From: Nitrosococcus watsonii C-113
GTDB taxonomy: Bacteria; Pseudomonadota; Gammaproteobacteria; Nitrosococcales; Nitrosococcaceae
Assembly (NCBI RefSeq): GCF_000143085.1
Contig: NC_014315.1
Span: 670,307-734,306, forward strand
Direction: 5' to 3'
Length of the DNA: 64,000 bases
Each line of letters starts with the position of its first letter. Position 1 is the first letter of the stretch. Shown one piece after another: positions 55,903 to 64,000 of this stretch. The notes below the pieces were generated by a model. It worked only from the letters and a program-made list of their open reading frames with translations, was not told where the DNA came from and made no database searches. A program made the position numbers and the translations under genes.

Positions 55903-57084
55903 CTATCCGTTTTTAAGAAACGCTCTGATCAGTTTGTCGACTTTCATGATAATGATATCGGCTTCTTTATCGCTAATAATTAAAGGGGGAAGCAAACGGA
56001 TGACGTTGCCCGCCGTGACATTAATCAGCAGCCTTTCCGCTAAGGCTGCTTGCATTAGCTGACCGCAGGGCCGATCGAGCATAATGCCTAACATTAAACC
56101 TTTCCCTCGAATAGCTTGAATCTCTGGTAAATCATGGAGCGTTTCCCGGAACGCTCCCAGTATTCTCTGGCCTAATTGCTCTGCTCGGGCGGATAGATCC
56201 TGCTGCGCAAGCGTTTCTAACACCGTCAAGGCGGTCCTACAGGCTAAGGGGTTACCACCACAGGTGGAGCCATGGCTGCCGGGTTGTATGACCTGGGCGG
56301 CTTCGCCCCGGGCAAGACAAACGCCAATGGGAATACCATTACCTAGGCTCTTGGCCAGAGTCATGACGTCTGGCTGTGACTGGCTGTGCTGGAAAGCGAA
56401 CCAACGGCCGGTACGGCAAAGCCCGGTTTGGACTTCATCAAGCATCAGCAGCCACTCCTGGGTATCACAGATTGCCCGGATCTGATCGAGGTAGGTGTCA
56501 TCTGGAATCACGATGCCTCCTTCCCCTTGAATGGGTTCCAGCAGGACGGCAGCAACGTCTTGGCGGAGCTGCCCGGGGAGTCGCTCCAGGGCGGACGCAT
56601 CGTTATAAGGGACCCGGATAAAATTCTGAACTAGGGGCTCAAAGCCAGCGTGAATCTTGCTATTTCCGGTGGCGCTCAAAGTTGCGAGAGTACGCCCATG
56701 AAAGCTGCCCGTCATCACGATAATCTTTGGAGAGTCAATGCCTCGCCCGTGCCCATAACGGCGCGCTATTTTGAGGGCGGCTTCATTGGCTTCAGCGCCG
56801 GAGTTGGCAAAAAAGGCCCGTTCCATGCCGGCTAGAGTATTCAGCCGGGTGGCCAAGTCTTCCTGCCAGGGAATACGGTACAGGTTAGAAGTATGCAGTA
56901 AAAGCCCCGCTTGTTCTCTTATTGTCTGGGTAATGGCGGGGTGGGCATGACCTAGGCCGCAAACCGCAACGCCAGCTAAGGCATCCAGGTATTCATTGCC
57001 AGCAGTATCCCACAAGCGAGCACCCTCTCCCCGTTCAAAGGCTATCGGCAGACGGGCATAGGCAGACATTAACGGCTCGTTCAT
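55903..57084 (-). CDS. argD: Acetylornithine aminotransferase
   Basis: PLP enzyme of arginine (and lysine) synthesis, 393 residues. The PLP-lysine region is [24 protein letters not shown]; the [20 protein letters not shown] and [12 protein letters not shown] segments are typical. It is followed by argF on the same strand. The upstream region up to sodB contains the sodB terminator, so argD probably has its own promoter between 57085 and 57117. Confidence 0.95.
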   Translation of the reverse strand: MNEPLMSAYARLPIAFERGEGARLWDTAGNEYLDALAGVAVCGLGHAHPAITQTIREQAGLLLHTSNLYRIPWQEDLATRLNTLAGMERAFFANSGAEANEAALKIARRYGHGRGIDSPKIIVMTGSFHGRTLATLSATGNSKIHAGFEPLVQNFIRVPYNDASALERLPGQLRQDVAAVLLEPIQGEGGIVIPDDTYLDQIRAICDTQEWLLMLDEVQTGLCRTGRWFAFQHSQSQPDVMTLAKSLGNGIPIGVCLARGEAAQVIQPGSHGSTCGGNPLACRTALTVLETLAQQDLSARAEQLGQRILGAFRETLHDLPEIQAIRGKGLMLGIMLDRPCGQLMQAALAERLLINVTAGNVIRLLPPLIISDKEADIIIMKVDKLIRAFLKNG

Positions 57085-57117
57085 TACAGCAGCGCGATAT
57101 AATTTGGATTATGAATG

Positions 57118-57145
57118 AAAAAGGCAGCCCCTTTTCGGGGCTGCC
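57118..57145 (-). terminator. Intrinsic terminator of sodB
   Basis: On the minus strand a perfect nine-base stem, GGCAGCCCC/GGGGCTGCC, with a GAAAA loop (57123-57145), is followed by five T residues (57118-57122 on the complementary strand). It lies 125 bases downstream of the sodB stop and upstream of argD on the same strand, so it separates the two. Confidence 0.8.
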
Positions 57146-57270
57146 AGCGATTAAAAAGAGATTTTATTCCTAAGAGACTAAAAAAGTCCATCCCTAGACC
57201 AGGCTGAACAATGGAGTGAAGGGTGTTGAAGGAGCGTTTACTCCGTTAGGTGAGTAGCTCTCTTAGCAGG

Positions 57271-57852
57271 TTAGTTCGCCAGATTCTTGGCAACAAAATC
57301 CCAGTTAGCCAGCTTCCAGAAAGCCTCTAGGTATTTGGGTCGGGCGTTACGATAGTCAATATAGTAGGCATGCTCCCAGACATCGCAGGTGAGTAAAGGG
57401 GTTTTACCTTCGGTTAGAGGGTTACCTGCGTTGCTGGTACCTACAATGTCTAAGGAACCATCGGAATTTTTGACTAGCCAGGCCCAGCCCGAACCAAAAA
57501 GAGTGGTGGCCGATTGGCTAAATTTTTCTTTAAAATCGCTAAACGAACCAAAGTTTTTTTCTATTGCCTCCAATAAGGTGCCACTGGGCTCACCTCCTCC
57601 CTGGGGCGCTAGACAATTCCAATAAAAGGTGTGATTCCATACTTGCGCGCCATTATTGAAAAGAGTACCGGAAGCCTTGGTAATGATCTCTTCGAGGGAG
57701 GCATTTTCAAATTCCGTTCCAGGGACAAGCCCATTGAGTTTATCAACATAGGTTTGGTGATGCTTGCCATAATGGTATTCGAGCGTCTCCTGGGAAATAT
57801 GGGGCTCCAGGGCGTTCAGGGCGTAAGGGAGTTCTGGTAAGCGATGAGTCAT
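57271..57852 (-). CDS. sodB: Iron superoxide dismutase SodB
   Basis: Cytoplasmic Fe-SOD that dismutates superoxide, 193 residues. The metal ligands are H27, H74, D157 and H161, and Q70 in [14 protein letters not shown] marks the iron type. AAAGGAG precedes the ATG. Downstream, a good intrinsic terminator closes the unit. It is divergent from grxD, which also serves redox and iron metabolism. Confidence 0.97.
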   Translation of the reverse strand: MTHRLPELPYALNALEPHISQETLEYHYGKHHQTYVDKLNGLVPGTEFENASLEEIITKASGTLFNNGAQVWNHTFYWNCLAPQGGGEPSGTLLEAIEKNFGSFSDFKEKFSQSATTLFGSGWAWLVKNSDGSLDIVGTSNAGNPLTEGKTPLLTCDVWEHAYYIDYRNARPKYLEAFWKLANWDFVAKNLAN

Positions 57853-58140
57853 GCTTAATCTCCTTTGTCATATTGTTGGTTAGATATGATATAAAATATT
57901 AATAGTAGTCTAAGTGGGCCTAAGCAGCGATTGCAAGGATAGTAGCTAACGCGATTTAGGTTTTATATAGTCTCTTGGTCTGAATGCCGGTGAGATTTTA
58001 TAAGATTGATATTGAGTTAGCAGGCAAAGCGTTGCAGCTCGGCTTCTTCCTAAGTAGGCTAGAGGGAAAGGAACCTTTATCCTATGATTAAGGTTAGTCC
58101 AACTTAATTTAGAATGCATGATATTTTGGAGAGATGCGTT

Positions 58141-58473
58141 ATGGATACCATGGAACAGATTAAGCAAGCTGTTGAATCTAATTCGATAATTTTATTTATG
58201 AAAGGCTCGCCTCAATTTCCTCAATGTGGCTTTTCTGGCCGGACGGTTCAGGCGCTACAGGCTTGCGGCACGGAATTTGCCTATATAGATGTGCTAGCCA
58301 ATCCAGAAGTCCGTGCCCTGCTGCCTCAATATTCAAATTGGCCGACCTTTCCTCAGCTATATATCAATGGTGAGTTAGTAGGAGGGTGTGACATTATCAT
58401 GGAATTGTTTGAAAGCGGAGAATTGCAAACAAAGGTGCAGGAGGCTGTCCCTCATACTTCCGAGGAGGGGTAG
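58141..58473 (+). CDS. grxD: Monothiol glutaredoxin, GrxD type
   Basis: CGFS-type glutaredoxin that binds and transfers a [2Fe-2S] cluster with glutathione. From the ATG at 58141, preceded by GGAGAG, it is 110 residues. The active-site motif C29-G-F-S32 lies in MKGSPQFPQCGFS, and the NWPTFPQLYINGELVGGCDI region is typical. The longer frame from 58114 lacks a ribosome site. The position beside sodB suits Fe-S and oxidative-stress functions. Confidence 0.95.
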   Translation: MDTMEQIKQAVESNSIILFMKGSPQFPQCGFSGRTVQALQACGTEFAYIDVLANPEVRALLPQYSNWPTFPQLYINGELVGGCDIIMELFESGELQTKVQEAVPHTSEEG

Positions 58474-58654
58474 TTGTTTGTTAGTCATCGAGGGGCGGTA
58501 GTGCATGGAGAGCTTCGGTAAGCAGCGCTGACACGTTTTTTTCCTTGAAATTGGCGCAATTGCCTCCTTATTATACAAATAGGATCTATAATTATTGCAG
58601 TACCGGTTTTCTCTTTAATCGAGAAAGAAGGTTAGGAGAAATCGGGTTTACTTT

Positions 58655-58978
58655 ATGGGTAAGATAAATCCGGATGAAGAGAATGAGGGCGGCTTTGTCG
58701 TAGATACGGCGAAGCCAAAGCTCAAGCGGCCACCGCTGTATAAAGTGGTGATGCTCAATGATGATTACACGCCAATGGAGTTTGTTGTTAAGGTGTTACA
58801 AACTTTCTTCGCTATGGATAGAGGAAAGGCCACGCGTGTTATGTGGCAGGTTCATACCGAGGGGAGGGGAATCTGTGGTGTTTTTACCTATGAGATTGCG
58901 GAAACAAAGGCATCCCAGGTAAACGAGTATTCTATGAATCACCAACATCCGCTAAAGTGTGTTTTAGAAAGGGCGTAA
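58655..58978 (+). CDS. clpS: ClpS adaptor protein
   Basis: Adaptor that brings N-degron substrates to ClpAP and alters its specificity, 107 residues. The conserved PPLYKVVMLNDDYTPMEFVV segment and the HxxG region with VMWQVHTEGRGICGVFT are present, followed by YEIAETKASQVNEY. clpA follows at about 160 bases with a tandem repeat in between. Confidence 0.96.
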   Translation: MGKINPDEENEGGFVVDTAKPKLKRPPLYKVVMLNDDYTPMEFVVKVLQTFFAMDRGKATRVMWQVHTEGRGICGVFTYEIAETKASQVNEYSMNHQHPLKCVLERA

Positions 58979-59031
58979 ATAGAAATGATAGCGCCTAATT
59001 TATAGGCGGGGTATTGCGGCTCGCAGTGGTT

Positions 59032-59065
59032 TGCGGTAGCGTCCTATATGCGGTAGCGTCCTATA
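59032..59065 (+). repeat. Perfect 17-bp tandem repeat with ops-like core upstream of clpA
   Basis: TGCGGTAGCGTCCTATA occurs twice in direct tandem, at 59032-59048 and 59049-59065, between clpS and clpA. The core GCGGTAGCGT matches ten positions of the E. coli ops element (GGCGGTAGCGTG) on the plus strand, that is in the direction of clpA. The GCGCCTA/TAGGCGG hairpin lies at 58991-59008, before it. The repeat is seen directly; the ops reading is inference. Confidence 0.9.
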
Positions 59066-59136
59066 ATTGAAGATATAGGGTTTTTGATGATTTTTTTATT
59101 TGTCGGTATAGCTCACCTGAAGAGAGGTGATTGGCC

Positions 59137-61398
59137 ATGTTAAGCAGGGATCTGGAAACAAGCCTGAACCATGCCTTTAAAAATGCACGGGAGAAAATGC
59201 ATGAATTTCTCACGGTAGAGCACCTCTTATTTGCCATGCTGGACAATCCGGCAGCGGCTACCGTATTACGTGCCTGTGGTGCCAATCTGGAACAATTAAA
59301 ACAAGAAATCACGGTTTTTCTAAATGAAACTACACCACTCTTATCGGCCGAGGATGGCCGAGATACCCAGCCAACCCTTGGTTTTCAAAGGGTATTACAA
59401 CGGGCGGTGCTTCAGGTTCAGTCCTCGGGGCAAAAGGAAGTTACCGGCGCTAATGTTTTGGTTGCTATTTATGGGGAGCAGCAGTCCCAAGCGGTTTATT
59501 TTCTAAAACGCCAGCATATGACTCGCTTGGATGTCGTCAATTATATTTCCCATGGTATTAGTAAGGTTGATCCCCAGGGCAGCGACGGGGATTCGGCTGG
59601 CGCTTCGGAAGAAGCGGAGACCGCCGGTGCTGAAACCTCTGGGCAAAACCCGCTAGAGACCTATGCCACCAACCTTAACCGGCTGGCGGCGCAGGGAAGA
59701 ATTGATCCTTTGATTGGCCGTAGCCTGGAATTGGAGCGGACAATCCAGATTTTGTGCCGTCGGCGCAAGAACAACCCCTTGTTTGTCGGTGAGGCTGGAG
59801 TAGGTAAAACGGCCTTGGCCGAGGGACTAGCGTGGAAAATTTCCGAAGGGAATATTCCCGATGTTTTACAGGACTGCACCATTTATAGTTTGGATATGGG
59901 GACTTTGCTGGCTGGCACTAAGTACCGGGGGGATTTTGAAAAGCGCTTAAAAGGCATTCTGTCCCAGCTCAAAAAAGAAAAAGCCGCTATCCTCTTTATT
60001 GATGAGATTCATACCGTGATTGGGGCAGGCTCGGCTTCTGGCGGGGTGATGGATGCTTCTAATCTTATCAAGCCCGCGTTAGCCTCCGGTGAGCTGAAAT
60101 GTATTGGTTCCACTACTTATCAGGAATACCGGAATATTTTTGAGAAGGATCGGGCTTTGGCACGCCGGTTTCAGAAAATTGATATCCCCGAGCCTTCGGT
60201 AGAGGAGACGGTGCAGATTCTGCATGGATTGAAACCCCGCTTGGAAGCGCACCATAAACTACGTTTTTCCCAGACCGCATTGCGGACGGCCGCTGAGCTT
60301 TCAGCCCGTTATATTAATGATCGCCACCTTCCGGACAAGGCCATTGATGTACTTGATGAATGTGGTGCCAGCCAGCAGTTACTTGCGCCTTCCAAACGCA
60401 AAAAGGTCATTGGGGTGCAGGATGTGCAAACGATAGTCGCTAAGATGGCCCGTATTCCACCTAAACACATTTCCGCTTCTGACAAGGAAAGTCTGGCCAA
60501 GCTGGAAACTAATCTTAAGCGCGTCATATTTGGGCAGGATAAAGCTATTGAAGCGCTGAGTGCGGCTATCAAAATGTCCCGTTCTGGGTTAGGGGATACT
60601 GACCGGCCGGTAGGATCTTTCTTGTTTTCCGGTCCGACCGGTGTTGGCAAGACGGAAGTGACCCGCCAACTCGCCCATATTCTGAGTATTGAGCTTATCC
60701 GTTTTGATATGTCCGAATATATGGAGCGTCATACGGTATCTCGCCTTATTGGGGCGCCGCCGGGCTATGTAGGTTACGATCAAGGGGGGTTACTGACCGA
60801 GGCTATTTGCAAGAATCCTCATGCGGTTTTGTTGCTTGATGAAATCGAAAAAGCACATCCAGATGTGTTTAATTTGCTGCTGCAAGTGATGGACCATGGC
60901 ACATTGACGGATAATAACGGGCGCAAGGCGGACTTTCGCAATGTTATTCTAGTTATGACCTCCAATGCAGGGGCGCAAGAGATTAGCCGGACTTCCATAG
61001 GTTTTACGCTGCAAGACCATTCTAGTGATGCAATGGAAGTGATCCGGCGGACATTTAGCCCCGAGTTTCGCAACCGGCTGGATGACATTATCCAGTTTCA
61101 GTCCCTGGATGCACCTGCTATTAGCAGCGTTGTAGATAAGTTTATATTTGAGTTGGAATTTCTCCTACAAGATAAAAATGTAACCCTTGAGGTAAGCGAA
61201 ACGGCGCGGGCTTGGCTTGCCAAACATGGCTATGATGAGAAAATGGGTGCCCGCCCTATGGCCCGTCTTATACAGGAAAGGATTAAAAGACCGTTAGCAG
61301 AAGAATTATTATTTGGTAAATTGGCCAAGGAGGGTCATGTGGCGGTCGAGGTGGTTGGAGGCGAGCTTAGGCTGACTTGCCACAGTGGCAGCAGCTAG
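59137..61398 (+). CDS. clpA: ClpA, ATPase subunit of the ClpAP protease
   Basis: AAA+ unfoldase that feeds substrates to ClpP, 753 residues from the ATG at 59137 with GAGAGGTGA upstream. An N-terminal Clp_N repeat domain (about 1-145) precedes two ATPase modules: Walker A GEAGVGKTA near 220 and GPTGVGKTE near 495. DEIHTVIGAGS and DEIEKAHPDVFNLLLQVMDHG are the Walker B regions. No M-domain insertion as in ClpB. It follows clpS, as usual. Confidence 0.97.
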   Translation: MLSRDLETSLNHAFKNAREKMHEFLTVEHLLFAMLDNPAAATVLRACGANLEQLKQEITVFLNETTPLLSAEDGRDTQPTLGFQRVLQRAVLQVQSSGQKEVTGANVLVAIYGEQQSQAVYFLKRQHMTRLDVVNYISHGISKVDPQGSDGDSAGASEEAETAGAETSGQNPLETYATNLNRLAAQGRIDPLIGRSLELERTIQILCRRRKNNPLFVGEAGVGKTALAEGLAWKISEGNIPDVLQDCTIYSLDMGTLLAGTKYRGDFEKRLKGILSQLKKEKAAILFIDEIHTVIGAGSASGGVMDASNLIKPALASGELKCIGSTTYQEYRNIFEKDRALARRFQKIDIPEPSVEETVQILHGLKPRLEAHHKLRFSQTALRTAAELSARYINDRHLPDKAIDVLDECGASQQLLAPSKRKKVIGVQDVQTIVAKMARIPPKHISASDKESLAKLETNLKRVIFGQDKAIEALSAAIKMSRSGLGDTDRPVGSFLFSGPTGVGKTEVTRQLAHILSIELIRFDMSEYMERHTVSRLIGAPPGYVGYDQGGLLTEAICKNPHAVLLLDEIEKAHPDVFNLLLQVMDHGTLTDNNGRKADFRNVILVMTSNAGAQEISRTSIGFTLQDHSSDAMEVIRRTFSPEFRNRLDDIIQFQSLDAPAISSVVDKFIFELEFLLQDKNVTLEVSETARAWLAKHGYDEKMGARPMARLIQERIKRPLAEELLFGKLAKEGHVAVEVVGGELRLTCHSGSS

Positions 61399-61539
61399 CC
61401 CCTGGAGTTGAGCTATTTTTAGAGACAGCCTTGGGTGCTGCGGTGCCCGTTGATTTCTGTCTTCCTTTCTGCGCGCATTTTCCCTAACTCTAAAAATTAT
61501 GTTATAAAGTTACGTTGCTAGGCGTAATCGGGGTTTTCA

Positions 61540-62025
61540 ATGTCTAATATTCTAGTCCCCTTTAAGGGACCTAGCCACGATCACTGGTGTTGCATCCGGA
61601 ATGCGCTGGCCGTAGCGGAAAAAACCTGCGCTAGCCGAGGATTGCGGCTGACTAAGTTACGGCGCCGGGTTTTAGAATTAATATGGGATCGCCACGAACC
61701 AGCTAAGGCGTACGATATTCTTGATCAGCTGCGTCAGGAGCACCAGGCTGCTGCTCCTCCTACGGTGTATCGAGCCCTGGATTTTCTGCTCCAGACAGGT
61801 TTGATTCACCGGGTGGAAACCCTCAATGCTTATGTAGGCTGCGGCGATCCGGATCGGCTTCACATTGGACAATTTTTGTTATGTCGACGGTGCGGTACCG
61901 TAGCTGAATTGGATGCGCCTGAGATTACCGGGATTATTACTAGGGAAGCGAAATATTTAGGTTTTCAAGTGGATCGTCAGACTGTAGAAATTAGGGGATT
62001 ATGCCCTCAGTGTAGTGGGGATTAG
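61540..62025 (+). CDS. zur: Zinc uptake regulator Zur (Fur family)
   Basis: 161-residue Fur-type repressor that shuts zinc uptake when zinc is plentiful. The winged-helix N-terminal part has SRGLRLTKLRRRVLELIW and APPTVYRALDFLLQTGLIHRVE; the zinc-site cysteines are in FLLCRRCGTVAEL and the CPQC end. Its location directly before znuA-znuC-znuB supports Zur over Fur. A partial TGTTATA half-site lies 34-40 bases upstream of the ATG. Confidence 0.92.
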   Translation: MSNILVPFKGPSHDHWCCIRNALAVAEKTCASRGLRLTKLRRRVLELIWDRHEPAKAYDILDQLRQEHQAAAPPTVYRALDFLLQTGLIHRVETLNAYVGCGDPDRLHIGQFLLCRRCGTVAELDAPEITGIITREAKYLGFQVDRQTVEIRGLCPQCSGD

Positions 62026-62045
62026 AAGCCCGGCAGGGCGAGAGG

Positions 62046-62939
62046 GTGATGAAATTCGGTAACGGGATCGCTCGGTCTTATCTTGCGAGTTTACTGGCAG
62101 CCTGGATAGGATGCTGGAGTCCTTATGCTTATACTGCGGACCCTCTTCCTGTCTTTGTTAGTATTTTGCCGCAAAAGTATTTTGTAGAGCGAATTGGTGG
62201 TCAGCGGGTACAGGTTTCGGTAATGGTGAGGCAAGGCCAGAGCCCTGAGACTTACGAACCTACTCCCCGGCAGATGGCAAAACTAGCTCAAGCTAAGCTT
62301 TATTTTCGTATTGGCATCCCCTTTGAGAATATCTGGCTGGAGCGAATGATTGCTGCTAATCCAAAGATGGAGGTAGTGGATTGCCGACAGGGCATCTCCT
62401 TATTGCCGGTGATGCAGAACCATTCCATCTTGGAGGCAGGAGATCATCATGGAATGGCTGATCCCCATATTTGGACGAGTCCCCCTTTAGTAAAAATTAT
62501 GGCGGCCCATATTCGAAATGCGCTGATTGCCGTAAAGCCAGTGTTTAGTAGCCAATTTGAGAAAAACTATCAGGCATTTATTCAGGATCTTAACCAGCTT
62601 GATCAATATATCCGTCAAACCCTGGCTGGGATTACTCATCGCCACTTTATGGTCTTCCATCCGGCTTGGAGTTATTTTGCCCGTACGTATGGGTTGGAAG
62701 AAATTCCTATCGAACAGGCAGGCAAGGAACCTGGCGCCAAATCTTTAGCTGCGCTGATTGAGCGGGGTCGCCAGGAAGGGTTTCGAGCTATTTTTGTACA
62801 GAAGCAGTCTAGTCGAAGCAATGCGGAGCTGGTTGCCCGCGCTATTGGCGCCAAGGTTATCGTGCTCGATCCCTTAGCAGAAGATTATGGGCGCAATCTG
62901 CGTCATGTGGCCAGTGTGTTGGCAAAGGTACTCCGGTGA
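62046..62939 (+). CDS. znuA: High-affinity zinc-binding protein ZnuA
   Basis: Periplasmic solute-binding protein of the ZnuABC transporter. A signal peptide (about 1-30, LASLLAAWIGCWSPYAYTADP) precedes 297 residues in total. The metal histidines are in YEPTPRQMAKL, ADPHIWTSPPLVK and FMVFHPAWSYFAR. The His-rich loop is very short (GDHHG) compared with E. coli ZnuA. It overlaps znuC by four bases (GTGA at 62936). Confidence 0.94.
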   Translation: MMKFGNGIARSYLASLLAAWIGCWSPYAYTADPLPVFVSILPQKYFVERIGGQRVQVSVMVRQGQSPETYEPTPRQMAKLAQAKLYFRIGIPFENIWLERMIAANPKMEVVDCRQGISLLPVMQNHSILEAGDHHGMADPHIWTSPPLVKIMAAHIRNALIAVKPVFSSQFEKNYQAFIQDLNQLDQYIRQTLAGITHRHFMVFHPAWSYFARTYGLEEIPIEQAGKEPGAKSLAALIERGRQEGFRAIFVQKQSSRSNAELVARAIGAKVIVLDPLAEDYGRNLRHVASVLAKVLR

Positions 62940-63670
62940 TGAAACAGGAGTTAGCCATTTCGATTAAAGATGTTTGCTTTTCTTATTCTGGTCCTAGAGT
63001 ACTGGAACATATTAATCTTGAGGTGTATCGGGGCGAATTCTTAGGACTGGTAGGCCCTAATGGAGGGGGGAAGAGTACCCTACTTAAGATAATTCTAGGA
63101 TTATTGAGGCCCCTATCCGGCCAAGTCTCCGTGTTAGGTTTGTCGCCTAAGCGAGGACGGGCAGCAATAGGTTATGTACCCCAACATACCGTTTTTCCTG
63201 AAGATTTTCCGATTTCAGTAGAAGCGGCTGTCCTTCAGGGACGGTTAGGTAAAACCCGGCTTATTGGTGGCTATACGCGGGAGGATCGAGCCTTTGCCCG
63301 ACGTGCCATGGAGCAGGTGGAAATTTTGGAGCTTAGCGCCTGTCCTTTAGCCGCTCTTTCTGGGGGGCAGTGCCAGCGGGTACTGATTGCGCGGGCTTTG
63401 GCTATGGAACCTGAAATTTTGATCCTGGATGAGCCGACTGCCCATGTAGATCTGCGCTTAGAAGAGAATTTTTTTCACTTGCTTAGACAGCTTAACCAAC
63501 AGATGACCATTATTGTTGTTTCCCATGATGTTGGTTTTATTTCCCATTATGTCAACCGGGTTGCTTGTCTCAACCAGACCTTGATTTGCCATGAAACGGC
63601 GGCTGTCAGCGGAGAAATCATTAAGCAGCTCTATGGTGCTAGTGTGCGTATGATTGACCATACTCATTAA
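62936..63670 (+). CDS. znuC: Zinc ABC transporter ATPase ZnuC
   Basis: ATPase subunit of the zinc importer, 244 residues. Walker A GPNGGGKST is near 41, the ABC signature LSGGQCQRVLIARALAM near 140 and Walker B EILILDEPTAHVD near 160 are present. It overlaps the end of znuA and is followed by znuB after five bases. The start at 62936 is GTG. Confidence 0.96.
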   Translation: MMKQELAISIKDVCFSYSGPRVLEHINLEVYRGEFLGLVGPNGGGKSTLLKIILGLLRPLSGQVSVLGLSPKRGRAAIGYVPQHTVFPEDFPISVEAAVLQGRLGKTRLIGGYTREDRAFARRAMEQVEILELSACPLAALSGGQCQRVLIARALAMEPEILILDEPTAHVDLRLEENFFHLLRQLNQQMTIIVVSHDVGFISHYVNRVACLNQTLICHETAAVSGEIIKQLYGASVRMIDHTH

Positions 63671-63675
63671 TCTCT

Positions 63676-64000
63676 ATGGATTTTTGGGAGGCATTTGGCC
63701 ATGTCGCTTTTCTGCAAAATGCCCTAATCGCTGGAATTCTAGCGGGTTTGGGGTGTGGTGTCGTTGGCAGCTTTGTAGTGGTTAAGCGGATTGGCTTCCT
63801 GGCGGGAGGTATCGCTCATACGGTTTTGGGAGGTATGGGGGTAGCCTATTATCTAGGTAAAAGCCCTTTGTCAGGGGCTTTAGTTGCCGCTTTGCTAGCA
63901 GCCTTGCTTATTGGCTGGGTAAGCCTGCGATGGCGGGAACGGGAAGATACTTTAATTAGCGCATTTTGGTCCATGGGGATGGCGGTAGGGATGATTTTTA
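63676..64000 (+). CDS. znuB: Zinc ABC transporter permease ZnuB, 3' end missing
   Basis: Membrane subunit of the ABC-3 family, cut by the window end after 108 residues. It opens MDFWEAFGHVAFLQNALIAG, then GLGCGVVGSFVVVKRIGFLAGGIAHTVLGGMG and further hydrophobic segments, as expected. The five-base spacing after znuC confirms the operon. The missing part should contain the remaining transmembrane helices. Confidence 0.92.
   Translation, partial: MDFWEAFGHVAFLQNALIAGILAGLGCGVVGSFVVVKRIGFLAGGIAHTVLGGMGVAYYLGKSPLSGALVAALLAALLIGWVSLRWREREDTLISAFWSMGMAVGMIF

Noticed and set aside
61500-61514. Possible Zur box before zur
   Set aside because: Only the TGTTATA half matches the gammaproteobacterial Zur consensus; the second half does not.

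Overview
The window is 64 kb of chromosomal, mostly housekeeping DNA from a gammaproteobacterium. The evidence is the gene content and order: rpoE-rseA-rseB-rseC-mucD followed by lepA-lepB-rnc-era, sdhCDAB with sdhE and a cptA-like gene, amgK-murU, clpS-clpA, and zur-znuA-znuC-znuB. The moderate base composition, long hydrophobic proteins and overall gene set suit Chromatiales, and the proteins look most like Nitrosococcus to me. That genus call is recognition from memory, not a database result. I see no insertion sequence, integrase, prophage or CRISPR array.

Layout. (1) 2-1973: end of a suf iron-sulfur operon (sufS, sufU, sufT). (2) 1974-13190: a surface-polysaccharide region. rfaH and manC lie on the minus strand; cysC, a Wzx-type flippase, three GT4 glycosyltransferases, an AsnB-like amidotransferase and a WecA/MraY-type initiating transferase lie on the plus strand. 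(3) 13382-13711: an HU-fold DNA-binding protein carrying what looks like a secretion signal. (4) 13765-20493: ygfZ, succinate dehydrogenase with its FAD-assembly factor, and nadB. (5) 20659-29747: the envelope-stress sigma factor operon, then lepA, lepB, a DUF4845 gene, rnc and era. (6) 29791-34555: an HDOD gene divergent from alaC-hom-thrC (alanine and threonine synthesis). (7) 34576-38206: a compact three-gene signalling operon (PAS histidine kinase, stand-alone receiver, receiver-GAF-kinase). (8) 38358-42726: agmatine-to-putrescine genes (aguA, aguB) with a DASS-family anion transporter, divergent from a FixJ-type response regulator. (9) 42733-47999: hemW, rdgB, rph, an orphan small gene, and mtnB-mtnD-mtnC of methionine salvage. 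(10) 48000-53070: the least conserved stretch, with small or unknown genes, an HPF-cold-shock fusion, yidD, an M23 peptidase, a TPR protein, an unlisted 56-residue membrane peptide and tRNA-Val(CAC). (11) 53143-64000: amgK-murU, argF-argD, sodB, grxD, clpS-clpA and the zinc-uptake operon, cut by the window end inside znuB.

The points most worth following are: the exported HU-like protein next to the exopolysaccharide genes; a perfect 17-bp tandem repeat upstream of clpA whose core matches the RfaH ops element while an rfaH gene lies in the same window; the HPF-cold-shock fusion; the three-gene phosphorelay; and the orphan cysC and asnB in the polysaccharide region, which hint at sulfated or amidated sugars. 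No wholly new system is evident; the candidates are graded accordingly.
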